Assembly (NCBI GenBank): GCA_017591395.1
Contig: WEDG01003369.1
Coordinates: 186,001-250,000, forward strand
Length of the DNA: 64,000 bases
Direction: 5' to 3'
Origin: Schistocephalus solidus
Taxonomy: Eukaryota > Platyhelminthes > Cestoda > Diphyllobothriidea > Diphyllobothriidae
Shown: positions 47,725 to 58,436 of the stretch, in pieces
How the letters are laid out: each line of letters opens with the position of its first letter
How positions within the stretch are numbered: the stretch's first letter is position 1
Notes under the pieces: generated by a model
What the model saw: only the letters and a program-made list of their open reading frames with translations
Databases searched by the model: none
What the model was told of the DNA's origin: nothing
Made by a program: the position numbers and the translations under genes

Positions 47725-48725
47725 GCGTATCTTAACCAAAAGATCCAACAGGGACAGAACATTATGACTCAAACGCAAAAGGCCGCAGAAACCGTCTCAC
47801 CCACACGACACCCTCCAAGGACGGGTCTTAAGACTTGTATAGGCGGAGAAATCACCGTTTCTCCTCTTCATTTAGCGGAGCCTGGACATATAACCTTTGG
47901 GCCAACGAAAATAACTTCTTTATTTGGTGAAACACCTAAATAAAAGTATCGCCAATTCTGGAAGATTTGGGGCAACAAGGTGGCTGGATGTCAAACACTT
48001 GGTTCTTTGTGGTCTCTTTGTTTCTCAGATTATTCTTGCCTGTGCTTACTTGCTTCCTCGTTGCATACAGACAGCTCATGAGAACCTCTTGTGGATCTTG
48101 TCATTCTCCGCCTTTTGATAATAACGAAATGACTGACGACATTAACGCCTTCAAAAGGGGCCCATACAACTGCAAGTCGCTACAGCGATTAGTGGGGTTC
48201 CTTACATTTGCGTGATATTAATAACCATTGCTAACTTATTTCGCCATCAGGCCTGGCACAAATCCAGACCTGGAGTACATGAGATCTAAATCCTTGTTAA
48301 GTTGGTTTCCTGTCTTGATGGTCACCTTTGAACACAGCATAATGCCTCCCGACTCGGGCTGAGCTCCAAAGTTTTCTCAGTTCGGGAATAACCGACTGGT
48401 GCCTGCAAGTAAATTAGTACAATTTATTCCAGTTTCCCTTTCCTTTATCGAAAACTATTCGTTCTCTAACCACAACGGCATACTGTAGAGAGATGCACCA
48501 GACCTAAACGATGCGGCCAGATCGGAGAGCATCCATTTTTATATAGTCAATCCCTAAAATGGCAGTTATAGTTCAGGAGAAGAGGATTTGCTCACTAAAC
48601 AGAAGAGCTTATTGACCTAATTTTCAGACTCTTACTCGAAACACAGCCTCAGAAACATCGTTATGTCGTAAATTTACGACCTGAACTGGGTTGATTTAAG
48701 ATTTCATGAAGATCAGCATTAAGCA
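47725..48725. other. no confident gene
   Basis: Two overlapping plus frames (47924-48118 and 47967-48215) contain hydrophobic stretches but disagree in frame and match nothing I know. No splice support. Confidence 0.35.
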
Positions 48726-48726
48726 G

Positions 48727-50089
48727 TCAAGTATGGCGAACGTACATTTTCGATTATTCATCATCAGAGGGTTGAGGGGTTTGAGAGAACAGTCCAGTCC
48801 TATCATGGGGCAAAGGGAGGGGGAAGGGGACTGAGGTGTCCGACCCTTAGCTAGGTCCCTGCTTCGTCACTGTGGCGCCACGTGGCAGGTGTGAACACGC
48901 ATGCTGAGGGTGTCTTCGACCAAGGGAGCCTTAGGGCCACTGTAAACGCTTTTTGCGAGCATAAGATTGGGTTTGCTAACAGTATAGCCACTGTCTCCGC
49001 CGTCGCAAGTATCCACTAACGCAGGAATTTGGAGTGTTTCGTCGGCACACTATAAAGGACACGGAATGCTTGGTTGACGTCTACTCGGTGAGAGCTCAAC
49101 CAAGTGCGCCACAATTGCGCTAGAGATGGACTTTGCCATTCCTTGATTTAGTCAGACAGGATGGTGCTCGCTCATCCCGCTTGGATAGGCGCGTGGTTGT
49201 TCGACCAATATAACCTGCCCCACATGAGCAAGTGAAGGCGTACAGGCACATTGAAGATGTCTATCCTTGCCTTCAAGGCAAAGAAGTGGAGTGCTTGAAA
49301 ACACTTGTCTTATCTCAGTGGTTGGGTACGTACGCGCGACAGCAATGTTTAAGCAACGTTACAGAAGTTCGCTCGCCGGATCCCTTCGAAAAGGCAATGC
49401 GAGAAATAAGTCCTTCTCAGCTGTTGGTACGTTTGATTTTCGGGGGCGTTCCTCCATGTACTTACTGGTAAACGTCTCGGGAAATCCGTTTTCTCGCAGA
49501 GTTTTGTATAATGGCGAGTTCATTATTTAATGTACCAGGAGTACATATTCTCCTAGCTCGGTTGGTGAGGCAACGGACTAGGCTTCGTTTCTGATTAGGT
49601 GGTACAAAACTGTACAAATTCGTTAATTGGCCGGTCCATGTTGTATTACGAAATACACTTCTACGAATTTTTCCATCAGGCGTTCTGATAAGTAGGACGT
49701 CTAGAAAGGGGAAGCATTTTTCCTTTCTCTTTTTCCAAAGTGAAGGTAAGTACTGGGTGACCCTGATTCACTTTATTCAGGAAGGTGTCCAACTCAAGCT
49801 TTTCATGTGCTTTTGGCAAAAATATCATCTACATAGCGAGAATGGAAAAAAGATCCTGTATAACTGGCGAGAGCTGGTAATTCTCTTGTTTTCTAATGAA
49901 TACATCAGCTAGTAGAGGTCCAAGGGGCAAATCTATCGCTACGCCACCGATTCAACGGTAAAATTGACCATCGAAAGTAAATTTAACATTTAGCGTGCAG
50001 CGAAAGAGCAATTACTTGAGGTCTCCGACCAGCATGCCGATCGGTAACTCCCATCTTACAATCTCGCCACATAAAAATTCGATGGTTTC
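48727..50089 (-). pseudogene. Penelope-like element copy, minus (RT + GIY-YIG)
   Basis: The minus-strand reading starts inside the reverse transcriptase (TIEFLCGEIVRWELPIGMLV near 50070-50015). It continues through NVKFTFDGQFYR, DLPLGPLLADVFIRKQENYQ, the palm motif YVDDIF (YVDD at 49835-49824) and LDTFLNKVNQGHP, then the linker and the GIY-YIG endonuclease near 49240-49060, and a 3' untranslated tail to about 48727. RT followed by a GIY-YIG nuclease is the defining layout of Penelope-like elements. The copy has stops (a TGA in FYR*IGG, TGA after FAKST, TGA at 49154-49152 in the nuclease) and frame breaks, so it is inactive. The segment below about 49588 is repeated inverted at 50374-51299. 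Confidence 0.85.
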
Positions 50090-50373
50090 AGCAATTGTGG
50101 CTCACTTGGTTGACAGCGGTCACCGGGTAGATGTCAACCAAGCATTCTGTGTCCTCTATAATGTGCCGACGAAACACTCCAAATTCCTGCGTTAGTGGAT
50201 ACTTGCGACGGCGGAGACAGTGGCCATACTGTTAGCAAACCCAATCTTATGCTCGCAAAAAGCGTTTATACTGGCCGTAAGGCTCCCTTGGTCGAAGACA
50301 CCCTCAGCATGCGTGTTCACACCTGCCACGTAGCGCCACAGTGACGAAGCAGAGACCTAGCTAAGGGTCGGAA
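50083..50373 (+). pseudogene. Penelope-like element, plus 3'-end fragment
   Basis: Starts at a palindromic CAATTG shared with the inverted copy. It reads AIVAHLVDSGHRVDVNQAFC and SKFLR to a TAG near 50193-50195, which is the C-terminus of the GIY-YIG region, then the 3' untranslated stretch ('agtggatacttgcgacggcg'). It stops where the next plus copy begins. Only the last 35 codons and the tail are present. Confidence 0.8.
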
Positions 50374-51299
50374 ACCTAGTCCGTTGCCTCACCAACCGAG
50401 CTAGGAGAATATGTACTCCTGGTACATTAAATAATGAACTCGCCATTATACAAAACCTGCGAGAAAACGGATTTCCCGAGACGTTTACCAGTAAGTACAT
50501 GGAGGAACGTCCCCCAAAATCAAACGTACCAACAGCTTAGAAGGACTTATTTCTCGCATTGCCTTTTCGAGGGGATCCGGCGAGCGAAATTATGTATCGT
50601 TGCTTAAACATTGCTGTCGCGCGTACGTACCCAACCACTGAGATAAGACAAGTGTTTTCAAGCACTTCACTTCTTTGCCTTGAAGGCAAAGATAGACATC
50701 TTCAATGTGCCTGTACGCCTTCACTTGCTCATGTGGGGCAGGTTATATTGGTAGAACAACCACGCGCCTATCCAAGCGGGTGCGCGAGCACCATCCTGTC
50801 TGACTAAATCAAGGAATGGCAAAGTCCATCTCTAGCGCAATTGTGGCGCACTTGGTTGAGCTCTCACCGAGTAGACGTCAACCAAGCATTCCGTGTCCTT
50901 TATAGTGTGCCGACGAAACACTCCAAATTCCTGCGTTAGTGGATACTTGCGACGGCGGAGACAGTGGCTATACTGTTAGCAAACCCAATCTTATGCTCGC
51001 AAAAAGCGTTTACAGTGGCCCTAAGGCTCCCTTGGTCGAAGACACCCTCAGCATGCGTGTTCACACCTGCCACGTGGCGCCACAGTGACGAAGCAGGGAC
51101 CTAGCTAAGGGTCGGACACCTCAGTCCCCCTCCCCCTCCCTTTGCCCCATGATAGGACTGGACTGTTCTCTCAAACCCCTCAACCCTCTTCCCCGTACTT
51201 ACAGTTTGTTGGATGTGTAAACTTGTGTTACTCTACCCTTATAATACTGTATAAAGCTTGCTGATGAATAATCGAAAGTGTACGTTCGCCAAACTTGAT
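50374..51299 (+). pseudogene. Penelope-like element copy, plus (linker + GIY-YIG + 3' tail)
   Basis: Starts inside the RT C-terminal part (CLTNRARRICSPGTLNNELA near 50382-50440, NGFPETFTSKYMEERPPKSN near 50466-50525). It continues with PFRGDPASEIMYRCLNIAVA near 50560-50620 and the GIY-YIG core YAFTCSCGAGYIGRTTTRLS (50714-50773). A TGA at 50801-50803 interrupts the nuclease at the same place as in the inverted copy. The C-terminus ends near 50938, followed by an untranslated tail with a C-rich stretch (50123-like 'cccctccccctccctttg' near 51127). It is 5'-truncated and directly abuts the preceding 3' fragment, giving a head-to-tail junction. It mirrors 48727-49588. Confidence 0.85.
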
Positions 51300-52845
51300 T
51301 TCACGGAGAGTCAAACTTAAATTGCTCGTAAACCTCTTTGTTTACACCCTTAACGTTTCACACTGCGCTCCACCACTTGATGAATGGTCTTTTGATAGAG
51401 TTCTTCGCACAGCCTGGCGGTTTTGATAGGATTGAATTGACTATCTTCCTGAAAGCTTCCACACGGAATGCTCCACCTAGCTTCCTGGCATATGGGACCT
51501 GTTCTCACTGCTATTATTTGTTTTGAGAATTTACGCTCAAATTTTCTCTATCATTATGAACCCAAAACGTTTTGCTGAAGTCTATTTGCACATGACATCA
51601 TGAAAAGTTTACCCCAAGACCTTTGTGGCATGTTTCTTGTTTACAATATGCAAATATGGACCAAGCGAGTAGCTTTGTACGCCATGTCAACTCTCTGTTC
51701 TAGCACAAGTGCAATTCTGTAAAGTACACGACTGTGAAACATATACATTACACCCGACGGCAAAATTTTCAAGATAGCCAGCTGACCTGTATAACACATT
51801 TATAAATTGAATATTTCGTTATTTTTTAACTGACTTTTTTATTGAACAGCATTGTTAAATGTTATGACTTTCTAGTCCAACATCAGCGTTGTCATTCATG
51901 GAAATTAAAATAATTTTCTCATCTCGTTGTGTGCCAAGTTGTTCATAAAATTCGACCAAATTGTTTAAGAGTACGGGGAAAACCCTTTGAGATACATAAA
52001 CTACAGCAATTCACGGAGATGTAACTTACGTTTATATTTTCTTCTGCGCTGCAATGCTGTCCAGGTGGCAGACTAAGAAAATTAACACAGTAGCTAGTTT
52101 GCCAGTGGTCTCACTTATAATAGGTAGAAAGGCCGGACACCACGTTGCACCAGCCTGAAACTGTCACAGCGCGAACCGGGGAAAAATCGATATGAGGACC
52201 TATTTAAAACATGTGCATGGCACAACCAAATCATCCACCCTGCCCCACGCGACCTCCAGTTTGCGCATGTTCAAGATGGACGAGGCCGTTAAGGCTTGCA
52301 AAATCTTGATGTAGATCCCTTTAAATTTGGTCTTTGCACATTCCTAAATAGTGCGAATTAACCATATAAAGAACGAATCAAACATACGATAGATAAGACT
52401 AATCGATCGGAGGGATACCGGAGGCCTCACGAGAAGAACGTCAAAAGTAATTAACATCGGACCGTCGATTTGGATGATATCTATCTTGTGTCCAAAGCAT
52501 GGTGGGGACAGACACGGTTACTTGCACCTTATGGGGGATTTACTTTGCATATAACGCACTCCTCCTTCCCCTACATGGGCCCGGTGTCACGAAAGCTTCA
52601 AGAAGACCTGAAGCGCGATCGGGTGTAGGAGCTGCCAAGGCTGAGCAACTCACCTACGCTTGCCATAAACACCTTCTCCACGCACATTGAACCAACTTTT
52701 CACACTTCAAGAAACGGGAAGGTGTGGATCCCAATTACGTGGATGTGCCATAAAGACCGCATTAAGGGGTAGCCATTGGGACCTGACTGTCCGACCTGAG
52801 AGGAGGGCAGCACTCCATGTCAAGGCCTTTGACACACCCTGAGAG
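51300..52845. other. no recognisable gene
   Basis: AT-rich and anonymous. The frame 52499-52690 (plus) lacks known motifs. Confidence 0.4.
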
Positions 52846-52849
52846 ATTC

Positions 52850-53560
52850 AAGTGCACTGTATTACCGATTGACGGAGTCCCCAGAGTCGACATCACTCAC
52901 TCCTGTACACGCGTGGATTGTTCGAGCCGGTCTACCAACTGATGCTGAGATCGGGCCCAGGGGCAAACAGGACCAGGCAGCCCGTCCACACGTATCACAC
53001 GCGACCTGCCCCTACAACAAAACACCAGATTCTCAAAAAATGGAGCGGGTTGCACAGATATCACATGCATTTGTGCCATAAGGGGCATATGGGGAAGGCG
53101 CCAAAGAACGCATGCCCTACTTTATGGATTGTAATCCCATGTCTGTGATGACTAATATTGGATGAATTTGTGTGTGGTGTACGTGCTGGTGAGGAGGGTC
53201 GTTTAGATGTGGTTTAGCCAGGGGTGTTTCATTGCAGGATTTCGTGGAGGTGCATGTGCCTATGTGGGCCACTACGCTGACTGAATATGCCTCCGGAATG
53301 TGGGCAGTGGAGGCGAGGGTGGGGGAAGCTATATCGGTGATTCTGGGACTGGGTCGCCAGTCTTCGACAATGGATTCGCACGTGGAGATCATGCCGATGC
53401 CTGATACGAATTTGCGAACAGAACAGGGTAGTTTAAAAACTGCTGGATCGCACTCGTGGAAGGGCATTACCAGTGTAGGCATGGGTGAGTTATCGGACGT
53501 GCAGGATGAGTTTGGCATGTCGATATCGCGTTTAACTTATTCTGTAGTGAGAGTAAACTA
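52850..53560 (+). repeat. diverged GC-rich repeat, copy 1
   Basis: Ordered blocks shared with 53800-54440: 'ggtctaccaactgatgctga', 'cacacgcgacctgcccctac', 'gatgtggtttagccaggggt', 'tgcaggatttcgtggag' and 'gagtttggcatgtcgatatc'. Long overlapping frames on both strands here are not conserved in the second copy, so I treat them as non-coding. Confidence 0.55.
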
Positions 53561-53799
53561 TCGCAGCATCTATCGTATTCTTCCCCACCAACGTGGATCG
53601 GTGTCTTGACAGTTTAAAAGACAGAAGGCAAGATATTTCACAGGGCCTCTTGGTTCTCAACTGAGTACGATTGCCATAGAGGCCACAATAAGGAGAGAAC
53701 ATTGCAGGCTTTAATTGCTTCGTCAGTTGTTAGCTTTCCAAGCCTTTTTACGCGTTTTAACAGTTTCGTACACGTTGGGATGTGTAGAGTGAGAAATAT

Positions 53800-54440
53800 G
53801 CACTGAGCACTGTTGAATTCACTCTCCTCTCTCTCCCAGGCGCAGTTGACTTTCGGACCTGGTCTACCAACTGATGATGTCATCAGGTGCAGCACGTCTA
53901 CTCGGACCACACGCGACCTGCCCACATAATATACCAGGTTTGCGTAAAAATTGGGTGGGCTGCTCGGACCGTACATGCGTAAGAGATCTACAGAGACCAT
54001 ATAGAGAAGGAGACAAAGCGCATTTGTCCACCTGACGTGAGAGGGGCTGTGGAGGGTGATGTGGAATGAGGTCGTGTACGGTTCACGTACTGGCGTGATG
54101 TGTGGGAATGTGGTTTGAAAATCGGTGTTTAACTGCAGGTTTTCATGGATAATCAGATGCCCAAGTAGATTCTTGAGGTTTTTTAGTACGCGTATGTAGC
54201 GTGGACAGCTGAGGTGAATGCGACAGGTTTACGTTGGTGCTCATGGTACTGATTCAGCAGCCTTTTTGCAATGTATTGACCAGTGATCAATCAGGATGAA
54301 TTGTCAGTTGCTGATTAGGTTATTGTAACGATAATGGTAGTTTGCACCACACTGTTAGAACGGAACTTTGACCGCTAGAGATGGGAGGGTTGTTGGACGT
54401 ACAGAGTAAGTTTGGCATGTCGATATTGTCATGCATTCTG
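53800..54440 (+). repeat. diverged GC-rich repeat, copy 2
   Basis: Matches copy 1 in the same order: 'ggtctaccaactgatgatgt', 'cacacgcgacctgcccacat', 'gaatgtggtttgaaaatcgg', 'tgcaggttttcatggat' and 'agtttggcatgtcgatattg'. The offset is about 900-940 bp. Confidence 0.55.
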
Positions 54441-54699
54441 CTGTCATGGATGCGCATGTAGCCACACAGGCTCATGTGGTGACCAAATGTGCTTGGACAT
54501 TGCACAAAGTACAGTAAATTGTTGCAATTATATGTTATGGCTCTCGGTTATGGTTCGCAAGTCTCAGTGCGATGGATTCACAACTGGCCGATCAGGCCGA
54601 TACGTGATGTAAAGATGCGACCGCAGTACTTACAAGTTAAGATGGAGACCACATTCCTGGTAAATGGGTGTTGCCGATGAAGGCGGTGTGCGCCCCTAA

Positions 54700-55135
54700 A
54701 CGGACCACGCGGTAGATTCGCCGGACAAACATGAGGGCTAGATCAGGGCACGACAGGCGTTATTCGGGTTGAGCTCCCATTACAAATGCTGAACATGTGG
54801 GGAGGGCGTGGTGGCACCAGGTCCTCTTTCCATTTGTGGCTCTTATTCAGGCGTAGTGGCGTGGTCAGGAGCGTCTCCGGTCGCGCCAGCAACCTGCAAC
54901 CAAGCTCGTTTCTGGTCCTCCTGACTGTCTTGATACCGGGCACAGACGGATAAGAGGAGAAAGAGTGCGATAGATGCAGTGCTACTCTACTATCATTTAA
55001 AACTAATTCACGCGCAAGTCACCGTCCCTGTCCTAATATTCTGTGGCGCATACGGTGGATGTTGTCGAAATCAACGGTCGAGATGTCGTGCGGTTGAATG
55101 GACGACGGGATTAGTCTCACCATTGGTAGGTGTGA
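54700..55135 (+). repeat. SINE-B copy
   Basis: Shares 'gctagatcagggcacgacag' and 'ggcgtggtggcacca' with 2660-2750, 'caggcgtagtggcgtgg' and 'gagcgtctccggtcgcgcca' with 2830-2860, and 'aattcacgcgcaagtcaccg' with the 3' parts of other copies. The frames on both strands are shadows. Confidence 0.6.
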
Positions 55136-55139
55136 GAGC

Positions 55140-57100
55140 TAATATTTGCATCGTCGTCGTCGCGGGTTGTCGGAAGGATAATGGCGGTAATCGTCGACCA
55201 TTTTGGCGGCGGGGCCTCAATAGTTTGTTAATCGAGAGTGCTGGAGGTCATATCCACAATCGATGCCGGGGTGGGGTGGTGCAGTCTTGACAAAGGGAGC
55301 ATTTTTAGAGGCAGGAGGTGGAATTGTCTGGTTATACAGAGGAAGACATGATCACTTGAACAAGAAAATAACTGGGTTGATATTTCTGATTCTCAATCGA
55401 ACCCATCCTCAGAGACAGTTGAAGGTGACTGTCGCAACCATCTCTGATGATGGGTTCGAGTGATAATCCGAAACAGCTGGTTCCTGTAGCTGCTGTTGCG
55501 GTAGCTATAGCCACACTTTTATAGCCATGAAACACTTTCCTGAAGTCCTACAGCCGATGCAGATCTGCCACGGGCATGCGTAATACGACTGATCCATTAA
55601 AACAACGAACTGCGCTGTCAAAGTTACCAAGCCTTATATGAAAATCAATATGGAGTTTGACTCTCGGACAGGGAAAAGCATAGTGCTAAGGAGTTATGTT
55701 CGTATGACCTAAAATCAGTAGCCATTTGGCTCTTGATCTCCTGCATTTCGAACGGAGTGAAGAGTTCGGTATACTAAACAGTTTTAGCACTGCTCTTTAG
55801 TGTCTCAAGCTCACTAACTGCTTATACGCCAATAACCGTCCGACGTGGACGCTCAATAAAACACTCGTTATTGCTATTAGTTACTTAATTATTGTAAAAT
55901 AGGTGTAGGAACTCATGAGATTTCAAAAACAAAGTTTGAGAGAGTAGTATGGCGTACATTAGGGGTTTTTTAATTTTGTTAATTAAATAAATTTGATTTA
56001 AAGAAACTATAGCGCTAAAGAAGAAAAGAAAATAAGAAAAAGAAAAAAACTGTAAACATCTCTTTTACGCAATAAAAACAGGGCAGTTATGACAAATATC
56101 TGACTTTTTGTTATACCTAATTATTTTTATATGTTGTTCAGTATCACACATCATGGCTGTTTTGTGCGTGCTTTTACTGCAAATAAAGTATAGAAGTACA
56201 AAGTGTTTCTACTAAGTCGCTTTTAGAACAGTAAAATTGGATTTTGCATCCATGAAACTCTGGTGATATTGACTCAGATAAATAATATTGTTTTCAAGAA
56301 ACGAGAATATTAGCATATCGGTGACGTTTTTGAGGTAAATTGCAGTATTTGACTTATAAGACAGTAATTGTTTACAACCCTCAATATTAAAGAATGTAGG
56401 AATGCACCCAACATGCCAACACTTCTCTCTGTCACATCGTTAGTTAAAGATGTCGAGGCAGTTTCTGTCTACTGTCGACTATGAACGGATACGGCAATGA
56501 GCAGCTGAAAGGGCAACCACGTTGGTCTGTCGGAAAGAACTTGACCTACCGGATTCATGTGCTCGTTCAGCGTGACCACGTAAAAAACACACTGGAATCG
56601 TCAAAGGGAGAAGGTATATAGCGTCAACTGGATCAAGGATATGTCTGAGATGAATGGATAAGAATGTGTTGCCTCTGCCCTAACACTGCTACTTCAATCC
56701 CCCCTCTCTATCAGCTCTTAACCTTGGCAGGCAACCTTCCGCAACCGTCATTGATGGCAAATCTCACAGCCAACATATTCGATATAAGTGAGCTCACTCT
56801 GTTGCTGAGTACTAACACTTGTAACACCTTCTCGTGCGATATAGACACTTTGACACAAAATGCCTCCCGCCAAAATGCCAGCAAGCCGTTTTTGGTTTCC
56901 TTGCAAAACTAGTGTTTTCCTTCGGTCTGCTCGCTTTCGTTTCAAAAGCACGCACAGTTTGGCTGTTTACGTCACTGATCAGCCTAGTGGCGTTTTTGAT
57001 GTTAATGATCTGGACACACGTCTGCTATTTGTTGCACCGTCATTCGGATTTCTGATCTAGCCGAGCGAGCAATCGTGTGCGGACGTCAGCATCCACCGGC
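55140..57100. other. no recognisable gene
   Basis: AT-rich from about 55850 to 56400. The overlapping plus frames at 56664-57060 contain hydrophobic stretches without known motifs. Confidence 0.4.
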
Positions 57101-57105
57101 AGAGT

Positions 57106-57653
57106 TTAGTGATTTTTAATGAAAAGGAGTGCCTTCATCTGTGGACTAGTTACCTGTTCTAGGTCTGCTTGATAATAGGCATGATAAAATCGGCCAATTA
57201 GGTCAAAATAGTCTTCGTGAGGCTGCCGTTCTATGTTAAAACACTGGTGACGTCGATTGAATAAGGACTTTGAGAAACTAAACAACGATTTCAAATTTTT
57301 AACCATTTCTTCAAATGAAATATCTACCGGTTTCTTTGGTAAAATGAACTTTACGTACCGGTCATGTTCGCGCTGGCCTTGCTTCAAAAACATAAAACTT
57401 CCACCTTCTCTTTGTCCTCCAAATTTTAGCCTTCCTCTTCAAATAGAAGTGCATATTTTCGGTACCAAACTTCAAAGTTGACGCCGCCGGGATCGTAATT
57501 AAATTCTGTGATCCGATCTTCAAGTTCTTTTCGTCTGTTCTTCCCAGCCAGAGTCCAACTTTTTTGAATTTCTGAAAATGGAGCCGCGAAACTGGCCCGT
57601 TGTGCGTCGAGTAACTGCTGCATTTGTTCAGCTGTAATCATAAGTTCGGACAT
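57106..57653 (-). pseudogene. Ty3/Gypsy gag (downstream element)
   Basis: ATG at 57653-57651 follows an LTR and primer-binding site. The product starts MSELMITAEQMQQLLDAQRA, then FNYDPGGVNFEVWYRKYALL, and after a frame break between about 57426 and 57394 continues DRYVKFILPKKPVDISFEEM, LFNRRHQCFN and EDYFDLIGRFYHAY. This is the structural (capsid-type) region of a Ty3/Gypsy element. It stops at 57106 without nucleocapsid zinc knuckle or pol, so it is truncated. It is nearly identical to the gag at 63650-64000, which shows both came from the same recent family. Confidence 0.8.
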
Positions 57654-57664
57654 CTGCGTCACCA
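57647..57664 (-). promoter_or_regulatory. putative primer-binding site
   Basis: The minus strand reads TGGTGACGCAGATGTCCG starting 3 nt past the LTR end. TGG complements the CCA end of a tRNA, as required for the minus-strand primer. The tRNA is not identified. Confidence 0.5.
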
Positions 57665-57667
57665 GTT

Positions 57668-58091
57668 TGTTATATCACGATGGGTGTGCTAGAGGAGAAG
57701 GCAAAGCCGGTTTCTGCGAGAAAGCCCTTTATTCTGGGCCGACAGAAAACAGCAGATCTCAAGCTCATCCACTCTCGTCTATTTATTGAGTTGTCGAGGT
57801 TCTCGAACATTCCGACCAATCGTGACGAAGAGCGTTCTGGAACTTTCTGGCCTGCAATGTGGCTCGCATTGATTGGTCGCCTCTCACGCTGGAAATCCCC
57901 TCGCGGAAAATTCTCGAATTTGGGCCGCACGCGTACGTCGGGGCTTGACGAGTGCTCGGTGCAGCGGCGCATACTGATTGGTTGCCTGGTTGCCTGCGCA
58001 TTTTTCGCAGCTTGGCCTATTTTGGCGTGCGTCAACACGTGCCATTTCCACCGTAGTCCACGACTCAACGGTGGATCCCGTCTCCGTAACA
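57668..58091 (-). repeat. Ty3/Gypsy LTR (424 bp)
   Basis: The minus strand begins TGTTACGG and ends ATATAACA, so it has the TG...CA ends with a 5-bp inverted TGTTA/TAACA. A polypurine tract lies directly upstream and a primer-binding site directly downstream. An AATAAA signal is at 57733-57728, about 60 nt from the LTR end, as expected for the R/U5 part. The long frames through it on both strands are incidental. Because pol lies on its 5' side and gag on its 3' side, it is at once the 3' LTR of one element and the 5' LTR of the next. Confidence 0.8.
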
Positions 58092-58105
58092 CCTCCCGCT
58101 TTTTA
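58092..58105 (-). promoter_or_regulatory. polypurine tract
   Basis: AAAAAGCGGGAGG on the minus strand abuts the LTR start TGTTACGG. This is where plus-strand DNA synthesis of an LTR retrotransposon is primed. Confidence 0.7.
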
Positions 58106-58173
58106 AAGGTGGACCACATATCGCTTCTTCTTCTATGACTCTTGCAAACGGGAGGTGGTATTGGCCTTGTGTC

Positions 58174-58436
58174 TTCTTAGAAGGTAGGGACATCAAAAGT
58201 GTCACATAGCAAATCGAGGGTTATTTGGCCATCCATGGTAAACCTCCGTCTAAGCAGGTTCACATGTCGTTTAATTATCCCTGTTGCCCTTTCCATCTTC
58301 AAGACATTGCCTTTCGACTTTCTGACAATGCCCACTACCCGCGGTTTCTCGCCAGGGTTATAAATTCGGGTAAACACCTCTTTTCCATCCCGAAAATAGT
58401 CTTTTGGATTACGGTAAACACGAACCTAAGGTTTTA
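58174..58436 (-). pseudogene. Ty3/Gypsy pol C-terminus (integrase tail)
   Basis: The minus strand reads VYRNPKDYFRDGKEVFTRIY, NPGEKPRVVGIVRKSKGNV, then RHVNLLRRRF and CDTFDVPTF to a stop just before the LTR region. This is the small basic C-terminal domain that follows the integrase core in this Gypsy group. The integrase core and RNase H that should precede it are gone: the RT fragment stops at about 58437, where this piece starts. Confidence 0.65.

Noticed and set aside
49232..49530. Plus-strand protein-coding frames at 49232-49530
   Set aside because: They are antisense to the Penelope-like nuclease and linker, which explain the region better.
50801..50803. TGA read as Trp (alternative code)
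   Set aside because: That reassignment is known for flatworm mitochondria. The region has nuclear features, and other stops also break the element.
51261..51290. Hammerhead ribozyme at the Penelope 3' end (CTGATGA, six bases, GAAA)
   Set aside because: Penelope-like elements can carry hammerheads and the two core boxes are there, but the six bases between them cannot form stem II and I find no matching stem III or cleavage box. Only an RNA motif search on less decayed copies could revive it.
53117..53609. Overlapping 133- and 125-codon frames on opposite strands
   Set aside because: The diverged second copy of the repeat (53800-54440) does not keep either frame.
57670..58138. 149-152 codon frames on both strands
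   Set aside because: They lie across the LTR and its edges; TG...CA ends, polypurine tract, primer site and AATAAA fit an LTR, not a gene.
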